From the NCBI RefSeq assembly GCF_002154725.1, contig NZ_MTAW01000235.1:90749-154748 (forward strand): 64,000 bases of DNA, given 5' to 3'. Each line of letters begins with the position of its first letter. The stretch's first letter is position 1. The DNA comes from Nostoc sp. 106C. Its GTDB lineage: Bacteria; Cyanobacteriota; Cyanobacteriia; Cyanobacteriales; Nostocaceae. A program made the position numbers and the translations under genes. This document shows, one piece after another, positions 9,470-19,308 of the stretch. The notes under the pieces were generated by a model that saw nothing but the letters and a program-made list of their open reading frames with translations, made no database searches and had not been told where the DNA came from.

Positions 9470-10297
9470 ATGGATACGCTATTTCATAACTCTCGGAGAA
9501 AACTCTCGCAAGGGCTATTATTCTGGCGCGAAGCTGGTAAAGGAACTCCGGTAATTTTGTTACATGGTGCTTGGAACGATAGTAGTCAATGGGTATCGGT
9601 GATAGATTCTTTGTCTTGTAATTTCCATTGCTTTGCACCAGATTTATTAGGATTTGGTGAATCCGAAAATCCTAATATCCATTACTCAATTGATTTACAA
9701 GTAGAGTGTCTAGCTGAGTTTTTGCGAGCTTTGAAGCTAGAAAAAGTATATTTAGTAGGGCATTCTCTTGGTGGTTGGATTGCGGCTAGCTATGCTTTAA
9801 AGTATCCAGAGCAAGTTGATGGTTTAGTGTTGCTCTCACCAGAGGGTGTAAAGATAGCAGGACAAGAAAAGCAATGGCAAAAGATGCAGCGATTAGTGAA
9901 ATATTCTCCGTTGATATTTAAAGTTTTTCAACTGCTTCGTCCCTTAACGAAAATTCTAGGCTTGCACTCAAAAATTCAACAATATTTGCAGCCACGTAAG
10001 TTGATGTTGCAATATCCTACAGCCTGCCAGTTATTGTTCCAAAGGCAACAGCCAGAATTGGAGGCAGAATTACTACAAAACCGATTACACCTGATAGAAG
10101 TCCCAGCTTTAATTTTACAAGGTGGTAAAGATACACCAGATGCTCTAACCAAAAGTCAAACTTATGCTCAACTAATTCCTAAAGTCGAGTTAAAAATCAT
10201 TTCTCATGCTGAAAACGATCTTCTAGAATCTTGTGTTGGAGTTGTAACTGAAGATATTCAGGAATATATCAAAGAACGATGTTCCTGGGTTATGTAG
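9470..10297 (+). CDS. Alpha/beta-fold hydrolase
   Basis: A 275-aa serine hydrolase of the alpha/beta fold. The oxyanion segment VILLHGAWND, the nucleophile elbow GHSLGGW, the acid region GGKDTPD and a late SHAEND His give a plausible complete catalytic triad. The substrate is unknown. The frame extends to a GTG at 9440; the ATG at 9470 gives a conventional N-terminus. It stands between the Nudix gene and the antiporter on the same strand, with gaps of about 100-240 nt, so co-transcription is not evident. Confidence 0.82.
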   Translation: MDTLFHNSRRKLSQGLLFWREAGKGTPVILLHGAWNDSSQWVSVIDSLSCNFHCFAPDLLGFGESENPNIHYSIDLQVECLAEFLRALKLEKVYLVGHSLGGWIAASYALKYPEQVDGLVLLSPEGVKIAGQEKQWQKMQRLVKYSPLIFKVFQLLRPLTKILGLHSKIQQYLQPRKLMLQYPTACQLLFQRQQPELEAELLQNRLHLIEVPALILQGGKDTPDALTKSQTYAQLIPKVELKIISHAENDLLESCVGVVTEDIQEYIKERCSWVM

Positions 10298-10399
10298 ATT
10301 TTTCAGCCAGAGAATCACGGCTTTATAAAACTAAATACAAGTGCACAAGGAAGTGGTATTCTTCTTTAGTACTTCCAGCCATTTCCTCCCCATTTCAAA

Positions 10400-11953
10400 G
10401 TGAATGTTGCTGAATTAGTCACTGTTTCAATTATTCTCCTACTCGTAGCCACCGTTGTCGCTCTACTGTCGCGCTGGCTACGAGTTTCCTATGTTGCGGG
10501 TTTAGTTTTAGCAGGTTTAGCAGTTACAGAACTCTTACCACAGCGCATTGGTCTCAATGATTCCTTGATTTTAAATTTATTTCTGCCAATTTTGGTGTTT
10601 GAGGCAGCTATTAATACAGATATTAGCCGTCTCCGTACCACGGTTAAACCAATTGCTTTATTAGCTGGACCGGGAATTATCATCTCTTCTGGTGTCACAG
10701 CCGCAATCTTGAAATGGGGACTGGGACTAAATTGGACAGCAGCACTGCTAGCTGGGGTGATTTTGGCAATTACTGATACTGTTTCTGTGATTGCTGTATT
10801 TAAGGAGGTACACGTCCCTTCTCGTCTTTCAACTATTGTTGAGGGAGAAAGCTTATTTAACGATGGAGTGGCGCTAGTTTTATTTAGTTTGATTTTAAAA
10901 GTTCATGCAGCTGGTTCACTCTCAATTCTCGCCGGACTGCAAGAATTATTTGTGGTGATTATTGGGGGAACTTTAGTAGGGTTAGCTGTAGGGTATTTGA
11001 GTACGGGCTTATTTGTACGTGCTGATGAACCACTTAGTAGTATTTTGCTCACAGTAGCTGTGGCTTTAGGCGCTTTTCAACTTGGACATTCTTTTAGCGT
11101 CTCTGGTGTAGTGGCTGTGGTTGTTGCTGGGTTAATTGTCGGCGCAGTAGGACTGTCAGGGAAAGTATCGGCTTCTACACGATTGACATTACTTAGCTTT
11201 TGGGAATCTATTGCTTTTGGGGTGAATAGCTTTATTTTTCTGCTTATTGGTATAGAAGTTGACCTAACAACTCTATGGAAAACCTTACCTGCTGTACTGC
11301 TAGCGATCGCAGCTTATCAGATAGCACGCATAGTTTCTATCTATCCACTTTTAGCTATAGTACGTTGGTTTGACCGTCCAATTCCTTGGCGCTGGCAACA
11401 CGTTCTGTTTTTCGGCAATATTAAAGGTTCTCTTTCGATGGCGTTGGCGTTGAGTATCCCTACAACAGTAACAGGACGAGAACAACTAATTGCCATAGTA
11501 TTTGGCACAGTATTGCTGTCTTTAGTTGGGCAAGGAGTAAGTTTACCTTGGTTGGTGAAGCGGTTGCAATTGTCTCAGGTATCAGCAACTCGTCAGCAGG
11601 TTGAAGAATTACAAGCCCAATTAATCACCGCTAAAGCAGCACAGGATGAATTAGATACCCTATTGAAAACAGGGGTGTTACCAAAAGCTGTATATGAAGA
11701 GATGCGTTCTGCTTACCAAGTGCAGGTAGCAGGTGCAGAAAAGGCACTACGAGAATTATATAATCGCCGTTCGGATGAGTTGGAAACCAAAAGTGGTGAA
11801 CCCAGTAAGCTTGATGCTATTCGTCGTCGATTGCTACTAGCGGAGAAAGCAGCACTAAATGAGGCAATACGTCAGCGCATTCTTTCAGAAGAGATTGTGT
11901 ATGAACGGCTGAGAAAAATTGATGAGCAATTGTTGAAGTTAGAAGATGATTAA
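10400..11953 (+). CDS. Monovalent cation:proton antiporter, CPA1 family (NhaP/NhaS type)
   Basis: An integral membrane exchanger of Na+ or K+ for H+. The product is 517 aa, with about 11-12 hydrophobic helices up to residue 395 and then a cytoplasmic tail. Hallmarks are the ITDTVSVIAVFK segment (the conserved Asp region in the transport core), GESLFNDGVALVLF, and an NIKGSLSMALALS segment. The tail (about 395-517) is charged and predicted coiled coil (VEELQAQLITAKAAQDELD), a likely regulatory region. The start is GTG. Confidence 0.88.
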   Translation: MNVAELVTVSIILLLVATVVALLSRWLRVSYVAGLVLAGLAVTELLPQRIGLNDSLILNLFLPILVFEAAINTDISRLRTTVKPIALLAGPGIIISSGVTAAILKWGLGLNWTAALLAGVILAITDTVSVIAVFKEVHVPSRLSTIVEGESLFNDGVALVLFSLILKVHAAGSLSILAGLQELFVVIIGGTLVGLAVGYLSTGLFVRADEPLSSILLTVAVALGAFQLGHSFSVSGVVAVVVAGLIVGAVGLSGKVSASTRLTLLSFWESIAFGVNSFIFLLIGIEVDLTTLWKTLPAVLLAIAAYQIARIVSIYPLLAIVRWFDRPIPWRWQHVLFFGNIKGSLSMALALSIPTTVTGREQLIAIVFGTVLLSLVGQGVSLPWLVKRLQLSQVSATRQQVEELQAQLITAKAAQDELDTLLKTGVLPKAVYEEMRSAYQVQVAGAEKALRELYNRRSDELETKSGEPSKLDAIRRRLLLAEKAALNEAIRQRILSEEIVYERLRKIDEQLLKLEDD

Positions 11954-12006
11954 TCAGTCATAAAATAAAAAATCACAGAGACACAAAGAACACAAAATTT
12001 ACCTTG

Positions 12007-12570
12007 CTATTTTGAAGATGTGCTTGCGGAGTTTTTTTGAGTTTTGATTACTTTACCGGGGCTAACAAAAGAAACTCCTTGTTGGAATTCAGTTGCAATC
12101 ATTACTGCTTCTACTATAGGCTCAGAAATGACTTTTTGGGATACCCATTCTACAATAAAATTTGCTCCTGAACCTCCACTGGTATCTGTTCTATTAACAA
12201 AAAAATCTGTAGAAGCTAAAGCATTAAGTTGAATAGGACGTTCTAAATATTGCTTTATTAATTTACCATTTGAATCATAGTAACGCACAGCAGTAATGAT
12301 TATAGGATTAGCTAAATCTGTATTCCGAATACTTAGGGTAGCTGCTAAATCTAAAATCTTGCGCTCATCGTTATGATAGATATGAGAATAGACAGGTACA
12401 TAAATAGTTTGTCCCATTGCTATTTGAAAGTTTTTATCGAGAGTCACTACTTGTTGAGATGATTGTGGCTGGGTAGTTTGGGATTGTGGCTTTGGTGGAT
12501 TCTTTAATGATGTACAAGCCACCAAAAAACTTAAAGCAATTACTAAATAAAAACGTAAGTAGTGCTTCAT
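12007..12570 (-). CDS. DUF3124-type lipoprotein
   Basis: A secreted lipoprotein of 187 aa: the signal peptide ends in the lipobox FLVAC. A Pro/Gln/Ser spacer follows, then a conserved domain (GQTIYVPVYSHIYHNDERK, LSIRNTD, GANFIVEW) that I recall as DUF3124. Its function is unknown. The start lies only 5 nt after the stop of the TrkA-type gene on the same strand, so the two are probably translated from one message. Confidence 0.82.
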   Translation of the reverse strand: MKHYLRFYLVIALSFLVACTSLKNPPKPQSQTTQPQSSQQVVTLDKNFQIAMGQTIYVPVYSHIYHNDERKILDLAATLSIRNTDLANPIIITAVRYYDSNGKLIKQYLERPIQLNALASTDFFVNRTDTSGGSGANFIVEWVSQKVISEPIVEAVMIATEFQQGVSFVSPGKVIKTQKNSASTSSK

Positions 12571-12575
12571 TAAAT

Positions 12576-13253
12576 TTATTTACAGCCTTCAATAAAATCA
12601 ATCATTTGATGCAATGAACCTGGTTTGGTGACAACTAATACTGTTGAACCTGGTTCTAATACTGTACTCCCATTAGGAATATTTAAATCCTCGTGGGGAT
12701 GAGGTTGATAGCCAATAATTAAAGAACCGCTAGGAAAGCGTGAATCTTGCGCAACTTCGGCAATGCTACGACCAACAACATAGCAATTGTTAGGAATCGA
12801 AAGTTTTAAAACCTCAATTTGACCTTGTTCAAAATGCATCATTGATTCGACTTGCGGATATTCGATCGCATTTACCATTGTGGAAACCGCTAGTTCAACT
12901 GTGCCGATAATATGATTGGCTCCAGCTAATCGAAAAGGTTCAGCGAAATCGGCATGACGCATCCGAGTCACAATGTGGGGAACACCATAATGTTTGGCGA
13001 GAGTTACCATTGCCAAGTTCAAAGCATCACTTCGCAGCATAGCTGCCAAAGCGTCGGCTTTCCGAATTCCTGCTTCTAATAACACGCCTGTACTAACAGC
13101 GCTACCTTCAAAAGCCATTGCTCCTACTTGTTCGCGTGCGTAGCGACAAGCATTAGGATCAATATCAATCACAGCTACGGTATGTCCTAGTTCTACCAAT
13201 TTCTGTGCCAAGCTTAGTCCCACCAAACCAGATCCACCAATTAGCACGTACAT
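12576..13253 (-). CDS. TrkA-type K+ channel/transporter regulatory protein (RCK domains)
   Basis: A cytoplasmic nucleotide-binding regulator of K+ uptake. The 225-aa product begins with a Rossmann RCK_N domain (MYVLIGGSGLVGLSLAQ, ending in the acidic VIDIDP). A TrkA-C domain follows (about 140-220, EVLKLSIPNNCYVVGRSI to GSTVLVVTK). A membrane K+ transporter subunit is not adjacent. It forms a tight pair with the DUF3124 lipoprotein downstream. Confidence 0.9.
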   Translation of the reverse strand: MYVLIGGSGLVGLSLAQKLVELGHTVAVIDIDPNACRYAREQVGAMAFEGSAVSTGVLLEAGIRKADALAAMLRSDALNLAMVTLAKHYGVPHIVTRMRHADFAEPFRLAGANHIIGTVELAVSTMVNAIEYPQVESMMHFEQGQIEVLKLSIPNNCYVVGRSIAEVAQDSRFPSGSLIIGYQPHPHEDLNIPNGSTVLEPGSTVLVVTKPGSLHQMIDFIEGCK

Positions 13254-13300
13254 GGCTACTTTTTGTTACTGTTCGACTCTTACTTTACCAAAGGCGGCTT

Positions 13301-14125
13301 TTATGCGACTCTTACTATTTTTTCCATGCCCCAAAAACTCAGATTGGGTTCTAGAGTCAAATGTGATGCGATCGCAGGATATAATTCTTGCAAATAGTTT
13401 AATAGAATTGTGCGATCGCCTCCTTTAATCGCAACATGAGCCTCAGGATATAATTGCCACCACGCCTCAATAAAATCTTTGATTCCTGCAAGTAGCGTAT
13501 AAATCACTCCGCTTTGAATGGCTTCTGTTGTATTTACAGCGAAGCGTGGTGGTAGGAATGAAATCAATTGCGTCTCTATTAAAGGTAATTGTCCTGTTTG
13601 TTGACCAAGAGTGGCAAATTGCAAACCTAATCCTGGTAAAATTGCACCCCCAACTAGACATTGGTCAGCATCCGCCGCCGTAAAAGTCAGTGCAGTTCCC
13701 GCATCAATCACCAGCATAGGAAATCCCCAAGTTTTACCAGCACCCCATAACGCTAAGGCGCGGTCAATTCCTAAAGTTGGGTAGATACCTTTAAGCGGTA
13801 TTTGGTCTAAAGTAATTACTTTAACATTGGGGTAAGTTTGCCAAATGACTGTTTGGCGGGGAACTACAGAAGCGATGACGAGGGGGAGAGGACGCCGGGA
13901 CGGGGAGAGGCGGTGACACAGGGATGTAGGGAAAACTTCTAATGGTAAATTATCCAGTGTTTGACATTGTGCTAACTGTTGTATGACTGACTCAGGTAAA
14001 TAGTCACTGTCCCAGGTACAGTCAAGCTTTGCGTCTATAAACAACGCCCAATGTAGCCGGGAATTGCCAATCTCCAAGGCTAGCCAAATATTTTCTCTGT
14101 GTACTTTGTGCCTCTGTGGTTCCAC
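13301..14125 (-). CDS. coaX: Type III pantothenate kinase
   Basis: CoaX phosphorylates pantothenate, the first step of coenzyme A synthesis, and unlike CoaA is not feedback inhibited. The 274-aa product has the acetate/sugar-kinase fold motifs: [14 protein letters not shown] (phosphate-binding), [12 protein letters not shown], and [14 protein letters not shown] with the catalytic Asp. The start is GTG at 14125. Around residues 70-85 the coding sequence runs through a G-rich repeat (13876-13910) that encodes a Ser/Arg/Pro segment unlike the rest of the protein, probably a tolerated in-frame insertion. Confidence 0.9.
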   Translation of the reverse strand: MEPQRHKVHRENIWLALEIGNSRLHWALFIDAKLDCTWDSDYLPESVIQQLAQCQTLDNLPLEVFPTSLCHRLSPSRRPLPLVIASVVPRQTVIWQTYPNVKVITLDQIPLKGIYPTLGIDRALALWGAGKTWGFPMLVIDAGTALTFTAADADQCLVGGAILPGLGLQFATLGQQTGQLPLIETQLISFLPPRFAVNTTEAIQSGVIYTLLAGIKDFIEAWWQLYPEAHVAIKGGDRTILLNYLQELYPAIASHLTLEPNLSFWGMEKIVRVA

Positions 14126-14235
14126 TCTTTTAACTTTCTTAAGCTATCTATAGGCTTTTTAATAAAAATTAACATTCAACACGTGTAACAATAAAGTCAG
14201 AGGAAAATATACTCATTTTGTCAAGGAAGGGAGTT

Positions 14236-15960
14236 ATGGTAGCGCTCACCGAAAAAGTTGAAAAACGGCTCACCATACAAACTGTGGAGATTGCTCAAGA
14301 TACTACAGCAATTCGCTCTTTGGATTGGGATCGCGATCGCTTCGATATTGAATTTGGTCTGCAAAACGGTACAACCTATAACTCATTTCTAATTCGCGGT
14401 GAGCAGACTGCCCTAGTTGATACTTCCCACGAAAAGTTTCGCCAGTTGTATTTTGACACGCTCACAGGGTTAATCAATCCTACAGAGATTGATTATTTAA
14501 TAGTCAGCCACACCGAGCCAGACCACAGCGGCTTAATTAAAGATTTGCTGCAAATGGCTCCGGAAATTACTGTTGTCGCCTCGAAAGTGGCGATTCAATT
14601 TTTAGAAGATTTGGTACATCAGCCGTTTAAGCGTCGGATTGTGAAAAATGGCGATCGCTTAGATTTAGGTAACGGTCACGAATTTGAATTCGTCATCGCC
14701 CCAAATCTTCACTGGCCTGATACCATCTTCAGCTTTGACCACAAAACCCAAATCCTCTACACCTGCGACGCTTTCGGGATGCACTATTGCACCGAAATTA
14801 CTTTTGATGACGATTTAAAAGCTATTGAACCAGATTTTAAATATTACTATGAATGCTTAATGGGGCCGAATGCGCGGTCAGTAATGTCTGCCCTTAAGCG
14901 TATGGGAGAACTACCACATATTGGTATGATTGCCACTGGTCACGGGCCGCTATTAGCTCACAATGTTGAAGAACTGACCGGACGTTACCGCAGTTGGAGT
15001 CAAACACAAACTAAAGCAGAAACAACAGTAGGAATATTTTACGTTTCCGAATACGGTTATAGCGATCGCCTTGCACAAGCAATTGCCAACGGTATTAGCA
15101 AAACCGAGGTGGCTGTAGAATGGGTAGACTTGAGTTCGGGAGTTGATTTACAAGAACTGCGGGAATTGGTAGGCCGTTGTGCTGGATTGGTTGTGGGTAT
15201 GCCTCCAGTTTCTAGTTCTGCTAGTACCCAAGCAGCACTCAGCACTGTTTTAGGATCTGCTAAAGAAAAACAAGCCATCGGCATATTTGAAACTGGTGGT
15301 GGCGATGACGAACCAATAGATCCTTTATTAAGTAAATTTCGGAATTTGGGTCTAACAACAGTTTTCCCGGCCATTCGGATTAAACAAACCCCCACAGAAA
15401 ACACCTACAAGCAGTGTGAAGAAGCGGGAACTGACTTAGGGCAATGGGTAACACGCGATCGCAGCATCAAAGCGATGAAATCTTTGGGTGCTGATTTGGA
15501 TAAAGCCCTAGGTAGACTTAGCGGCGGACTCTATATCATCACTGCCAAAAAAGGCGATGTCTCCAGTGCGATGTTAGCTTCTTGGGTGGCTCAAGCAAGC
15601 TTTAAACCTCTTGGATTCTCGATTGCAGTAGCCAAAGATCGGGCAATTGAATCACTGATGCAAGTAGGCGATCGCTTTGTCCTCAACGTCTTGGAAGAAG
15701 GTAACTATCAAACACTGATGAAGCACTTTTTGAAGCGATTCGCCCCTGGTGCCGATCGCTTTGAAGGCGTGAAAACTCAGCCAGCTGAAAACGGCGCACC
15801 TATCCTCACCGATGCTTTGGCCTACATTGAGTGCGAAGTCGTCAGCCGGATGGATTGTGGCGATCACTGGGCAGTCTACAGCACCGTCTATGCTGGACGA
15901 GTTTCTAAACCAGATGCCTTGACTGCTGTGCATCACCGTAAAGTTGGTAATCACTATTAA
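14236..15960 (+). CDS. flv3: Diflavin flavoprotein, Flv3 type
   Basis: A-type flavodiiron protein that, with Flv1, reduces O2 to water with electrons from photosystem I and protects it under fluctuating light. The product is 574 aa. Order: metallo-beta-lactamase-like diiron domain (about 40-240), flavodoxin domain (about 260-400), C-terminal flavin reductase domain (about 430-574). The diiron ligand motif HTEPDH (H92, E94, D96, H97) is canonical, which marks Flv3 rather than Flv1. I chose the ATG at 14236 because GGAAGGGAG precedes it; a TTG lies 18 nt upstream. flv1 follows in the same direction. Confidence 0.93.
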   Translation: MVALTEKVEKRLTIQTVEIAQDTTAIRSLDWDRDRFDIEFGLQNGTTYNSFLIRGEQTALVDTSHEKFRQLYFDTLTGLINPTEIDYLIVSHTEPDHSGLIKDLLQMAPEITVVASKVAIQFLEDLVHQPFKRRIVKNGDRLDLGNGHEFEFVIAPNLHWPDTIFSFDHKTQILYTCDAFGMHYCTEITFDDDLKAIEPDFKYYYECLMGPNARSVMSALKRMGELPHIGMIATGHGPLLAHNVEELTGRYRSWSQTQTKAETTVGIFYVSEYGYSDRLAQAIANGISKTEVAVEWVDLSSGVDLQELRELVGRCAGLVVGMPPVSSSASTQAALSTVLGSAKEKQAIGIFETGGGDDEPIDPLLSKFRNLGLTTVFPAIRIKQTPTENTYKQCEEAGTDLGQWVTRDRSIKAMKSLGADLDKALGRLSGGLYIITAKKGDVSSAMLASWVAQASFKPLGFSIAVAKDRAIESLMQVGDRFVLNVLEEGNYQTLMKHFLKRFAPGADRFEGVKTQPAENGAPILTDALAYIECEVVSRMDCGDHWAVYSTVYAGRVSKPDALTAVHHRKVGNHY

Positions 15961-16067
15961 GGACTAGGGAACAGGGAACAGGGATTAGGCATTAGGAAAA
16001 CTCTTGCCCAATGCCCCATGCTCCATACCCCATGCCCCATGCTCAATGCCCAATTCCCCAAATCGCC
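15961..16067. repeat. Short tandem repeats between flv3 and flv1
   Basis: The spacer holds two families of degenerate short repeats. GGGAACA/GGGATTA-type units lie at about 15967-15990. At 16011-16056 is a run of CATGCCC/CATACCC/CAATGCCC units. The second run contains many in-frame ATGs and creates a false N-terminal extension of flv1. Such heptad STRRs are typical of Nostocales spacers. Confidence 0.7.
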
Positions 16068-17780
16068 ATGTCAACAACCAAACCCCGCGACGTTCAAATA
16101 CTCCCCATCGCTACGGATACAACAGTACTGCGATCGCGCAGTTGGTCAAGGTTAAGATTTGAAATTGAATACGCTTTGGCCAAGGGAACTACTGCTAATT
16201 CTTATGTGATTCAAGGGGATAAAATCGCCCTGATCGATCCGCCAGGGGAAACTTTTACCCAAATCTACCTGGATGCATTGCAGCAAAGATTTGATGTCAA
16301 AGCCATTGATTATATAATTTTGGGTCATGTCAATCCCAACCGCGCCGCTACTTTAAAAGCTTTGCTAGAAGTTGCACCACAAATTACCTTTGTTTCTTCT
16401 AATCCTGGGGCGATCAATTTACGTGGGGCACTAGAAAACCCGGATTTATCAATTATCGTGATGCGGGGAGAAGAAACCCTCGATTTAGGTAAGGGTCATA
16501 ATTTGCAATTTATTCCCACTCCCAATCCCCGCTATGCCGATTTACTCTGCACTTATGACCCACAAACAGAAATTCTCTACTCAGATAAATTTTTTGGGGC
16601 ACATATTTGTGGCGATCAGGTTTTTGATGAAGGCTGGGAAATAATTAACGAAGACCGACGCTATTATTTTGATTGCTTAATGGCACCCCATGCGCGGCAA
16701 GTAGAAACAGCCTTAGATAAACTTGCCGATTTACCCGTAAGATTGTACGCCACTGGACACGGGCCTTTGGTGCGTTATGCCCTCATCGAACTGACCAAAG
16801 CTTATCGGGAATGGAGTCAACAGCAGACATCTGCCGACTTAAAAGTAGCGTTGATTTATGCTTCAGCTTATGGAAATACAGCCACTTTAGCCCAAGCGAT
16901 CGCTCGTGGCATTACTAAAGCTGGTGTCGCTGTAGAATCCATTAATTGTGAATTTACCGATCCAGAAGATATCCGTACTGCTGTAGAAAAATCTAGTGGC
17001 TTTGTCATCGGTTCACCTACTCTTGGTGGTCATGCACCTACACCTGTACAAACAGCCTTGGGAATTGTGTTGTCCACCGCTACTAACAATCAACTCGCAG
17101 GCGTATTTGGTTCCTTTGGCTGGAGTGGTGAGGCTGTTGATTTAATTGAAGGAAAACTCAAAGACGCTGGCTATCGTTTTGGCTTTGACACCATCCGCGT
17201 TAAATTTAAACCCAACGATGTTACCTTGCAACTGTGCGAAGAAGCTGGAACTGACTTTGCCCAAACACTAAAGAAAGCCAAAAAAGTGCGATCGCAAAGT
17301 GTTCCGGCTACAACTGTAGAGCAAGCTGTCGGTCGGATTGTCGGTTCCCTATGCGTTGTTACAGCCAAGCAAGGCGAAATATCCAGTGCGATGTTAGCCT
17401 CTTGGGTGGCGCAAGCTAGCTTTAGTCCGCCTGGTTTAACCATAGCCGTCGCCAAAGACCGTGCAGTGGAAACTTTGACGCACACAGGAAATAAATTTGT
17501 CCTGAATATCCTCAAAGAAGGCAATCACTTAGGTTTGATGAAACACTTTCTCAAGCCCTTTGGCCCAGCCCAAGACCGATTTGCGGATGTCGCCACTCAA
17601 GAAGCCGAAAACGGTTCTCCCATTCTCAATGATGCATTGGCATATTTGGAGTGTTCCGTAAAAAATCGCCTGGAATCTGGCGATCATTGGCTGGTTTATG
17701 CGACTGTCGAGAATGGCAAAGTGCTAAATCAAGATGGTGTCACAGCCGTACATCATCGCAAGTCGGGGACTCATTATTAA
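16068..17780 (+). CDS. flv1: Diflavin flavoprotein, Flv1 type
   Basis: Partner of Flv3 in the light-protective Mehler-like reaction, 570 aa, with the same order of diiron-like, flavodoxin and flavin-reductase domains. The metal-site motif is degenerate: HVNPNR stands where Flv3 has HTEPDH, so Asn, Asn and Arg replace Glu, Asp and His. This non-canonical site is the known mark of Flv1. The start MSTTKPRD at 16068 excludes 19 residues read from repeats. The tandem flv3-flv1 order, 107 nt apart, matches the heterocyst-type flv3B-flv1B arrangement I recall from Anabaena 7120; assignment to the B copy is inference. Confidence 0.92.
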   Translation: MSTTKPRDVQILPIATDTTVLRSRSWSRLRFEIEYALAKGTTANSYVIQGDKIALIDPPGETFTQIYLDALQQRFDVKAIDYIILGHVNPNRAATLKALLEVAPQITFVSSNPGAINLRGALENPDLSIIVMRGEETLDLGKGHNLQFIPTPNPRYADLLCTYDPQTEILYSDKFFGAHICGDQVFDEGWEIINEDRRYYFDCLMAPHARQVETALDKLADLPVRLYATGHGPLVRYALIELTKAYREWSQQQTSADLKVALIYASAYGNTATLAQAIARGITKAGVAVESINCEFTDPEDIRTAVEKSSGFVIGSPTLGGHAPTPVQTALGIVLSTATNNQLAGVFGSFGWSGEAVDLIEGKLKDAGYRFGFDTIRVKFKPNDVTLQLCEEAGTDFAQTLKKAKKVRSQSVPATTVEQAVGRIVGSLCVVTAKQGEISSAMLASWVAQASFSPPGLTIAVAKDRAVETLTHTGNKFVLNILKEGNHLGLMKHFLKPFGPAQDRFADVATQEAENGSPILNDALAYLECSVKNRLESGDHWLVYATVENGKVLNQDGVTAVHHRKSGTHY

Positions 17781-17922
17781 GTATTGAGTTCCAAGCTCAA
17801 AGTTTCGAGTTCTGCGCTTGAAGTTCCGATTCAGCCATAGGATTCAGACCTATAGCTGAATAGAACCTTCTGCCCTCTGCCTTCCTCAACCTTGAACTTA
17901 GATGTGAGAGTTTTTAGATTAA

Positions 17923-17952
17923 AAAAGCTCAAGCACCGATGCTTGAGCTTTT
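17923..17952. terminator. Bidirectional terminator between flv1 and rbp
   Basis: A 13-bp perfect stem (AAAAGCTCAAGCA at 17923-17935 with its complement at 17940-17952) has a 4-nt loop CCGA. An A-run precedes it and a T-run ends it. It lies between the convergent flv1 and RNA-binding protein genes and could serve both strands. Confidence 0.85.
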
Positions 17953-18023
17953 ACAAATTTAATTAGTTGATGGGTCTGATGTAATTACAAACAGCCCCTA
18001 ACCTTTTTTATAAAACCTGTAAC

Positions 18024-18332
18024 TTAGTAGCGATTGCGGTTACCACCGCCGTAGCCACCACGGTTACCACCACCAAAGGAACCTCTATCTTCCTTGGGCT
18101 TGGCTTTATTGACTTTCAGGTCACGTCCCATCCACTCAGCACCATCAAGAGCTTCAATGGCAGCTGTTTCTTCTGTGTCTGTACCCATTTCCACAAAAGC
18201 AAAGCCGCGTACACGGCCTGTTTCACGGTCGGTAGGGATTTGCACACGCTTTACAGAACCATATTCTGCAAAAACAGCGGTCAATGCCTCTTCTGTAACT
18301 TGGTAAGAAAGGTTACCTACATAAACTGACAT
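18024..18332 (-). CDS. Cyanobacterial RRM RNA-binding protein (Rbp family)
   Basis: A single RNA-recognition motif protein of 102 aa. RNP2 is VYVGNL (residues 3-8) and RNP1 is RGFAFVEM (about 43-50). A short Gly/Asn/Arg-rich tail (from about residue 84, repeated GGGN/GGYGGG) follows. Such proteins are abundant in cyanobacteria, and the Gly-rich members are often cold-induced. The long untranslated leader upstream (18333 to about 18480) fits that but does not prove it. The gene is convergent to flv1. Confidence 0.92.
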   Translation of the reverse strand: MSVYVGNLSYQVTEEALTAVFAEYGSVKRVQIPTDRETGRVRGFAFVEMGTDTEETAAIEALDGAEWMGRDLKVNKAKPKEDRGSFGGGNRGGYGGGNRNRY

Positions 18333-18765
18333 ACAATGTCTCCAAAATCATCAGAGTGTAGAGATTTAGATTTCGGAGAGAGTCTGCAAATACTAAAAGG
18401 AAAAAGCCCATCAATACTAACAAAAAACACTATCACCGAATTAATTCTCATCTTTCATAATAATACCCTAACTCACTATGGAAGAGGAGAATTTAAAAAA
18501 GTTTTAATTAGCTAGTCATAAATAAAGTGAAATCGCTAGAATCATAGATTGTCAAGAAGTAATGGGCAAGGGTGAGTAGGGTCGGGTTTTGTGAAATATT
18601 TCAGTTGGCAATGAGATATGTGAGTTCAACCCTCCCATACAAGGGTTAATAGGCAATAAACAAGAGACAAAAGTCATAATTGTGAATTTTGATTTTTGAT
18701 TTTTGAATTTGCTTGTCCCTCTATCTCCCTTCCCTTGCAAATCTTCGCCTCACCTACCTGAAAGG
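18333..18765. other. Intergenic region with short repeats
   Basis: No gene is seen. The left part should carry the promoter and leader of the RRM gene. At 18683-18711 there is a run of AATTTTTGATTTTTGA-type heptads, the same family as at 5887-5925 and 21260-21280. A 62-codon minus-strand frame at 18552-18740 is read largely from this repeat and is not supported. Confidence 0.5.
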
Positions 18766-19308
18766 CTAACTCTCTAATCTCTTCTCTAAATACTGACCAA
18801 TCATCAACTGTTCACCAGCACGCGAGATAATAGTCTGGCGAGTACGGTATTTGCTACCAATCAGCTTTAACTCTTCTTCAAAGACTGAGCCATTGTATTC
18901 TGTTCGCAAACACAGTGTTTTAGGATTGGGAAAATAATATTCGGCGGTAACTGGTTTAGATGTGGCAAAACCGCGATCGCGATACAAAATGTTTCCTAAA
19001 GCACCAAATAGGGTGGAACCTTGAGATTCTTTCTTTCCTGTGATTGAATCTGTACTTTCCCAGATCACTTCAGTACCACATACCAAACTTACTGAATCTG
19101 GTAAGTCGTGCAACTGAGCCAGCTTTTGTAATTCTTTGCATCCCTGTTCTAAAAACCGGACGGCGATCGCACTCACCATTTCTTTAGTAGTCCCAGATGA
19201 CAAAGTGTAATAGCGCCGTTCCGATCGCCACTTACCCACGGATTCTAGAAAAAATTCTGCAATCAGGTATTCTTCAGCGGTTTTTGCAACTTTTAGAGGT
19301 GATGTCAC
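18766..19308 (-). CDS. Phycobilin:biliprotein lyase, CpcS/CpeS family
   Basis: Lyases of this lipocalin-like family attach phycocyanobilin (or related bilins) to a conserved Cys of phycobiliprotein subunits. The product is 180 aa, a usual length. Family features seen are AEFFLESVGKWRSERRYY near residues 17-34, a central EYYFPNPKTLCLRTEYNG strand pair, and the C-terminal EEELKLIGSKYRTRQTIIS. No phycobiliprotein gene is in the window. Subtype (CpcS, CpcU or CpeS) and substrate cannot be settled by eye. Confidence 0.82.
   Translation of the reverse strand: MTSPLKVAKTAEEYLIAEFFLESVGKWRSERRYYTLSSGTTKEMVSAIAVRFLEQGCKELQKLAQLHDLPDSVSLVCGTEVIWESTDSITGKKESQGSTLFGALGNILYRDRGFATSKPVTAEYYFPNPKTLCLRTEYNGSVFEEELKLIGSKYRTRQTIISRAGEQLMIGQYLEKRLES

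Noticed and set aside
18552..18740. 62-codon minus-strand frame
   Set aside because: It is largely encoded by TTTTTGA heptads and has no ribosome site or protein-like composition.
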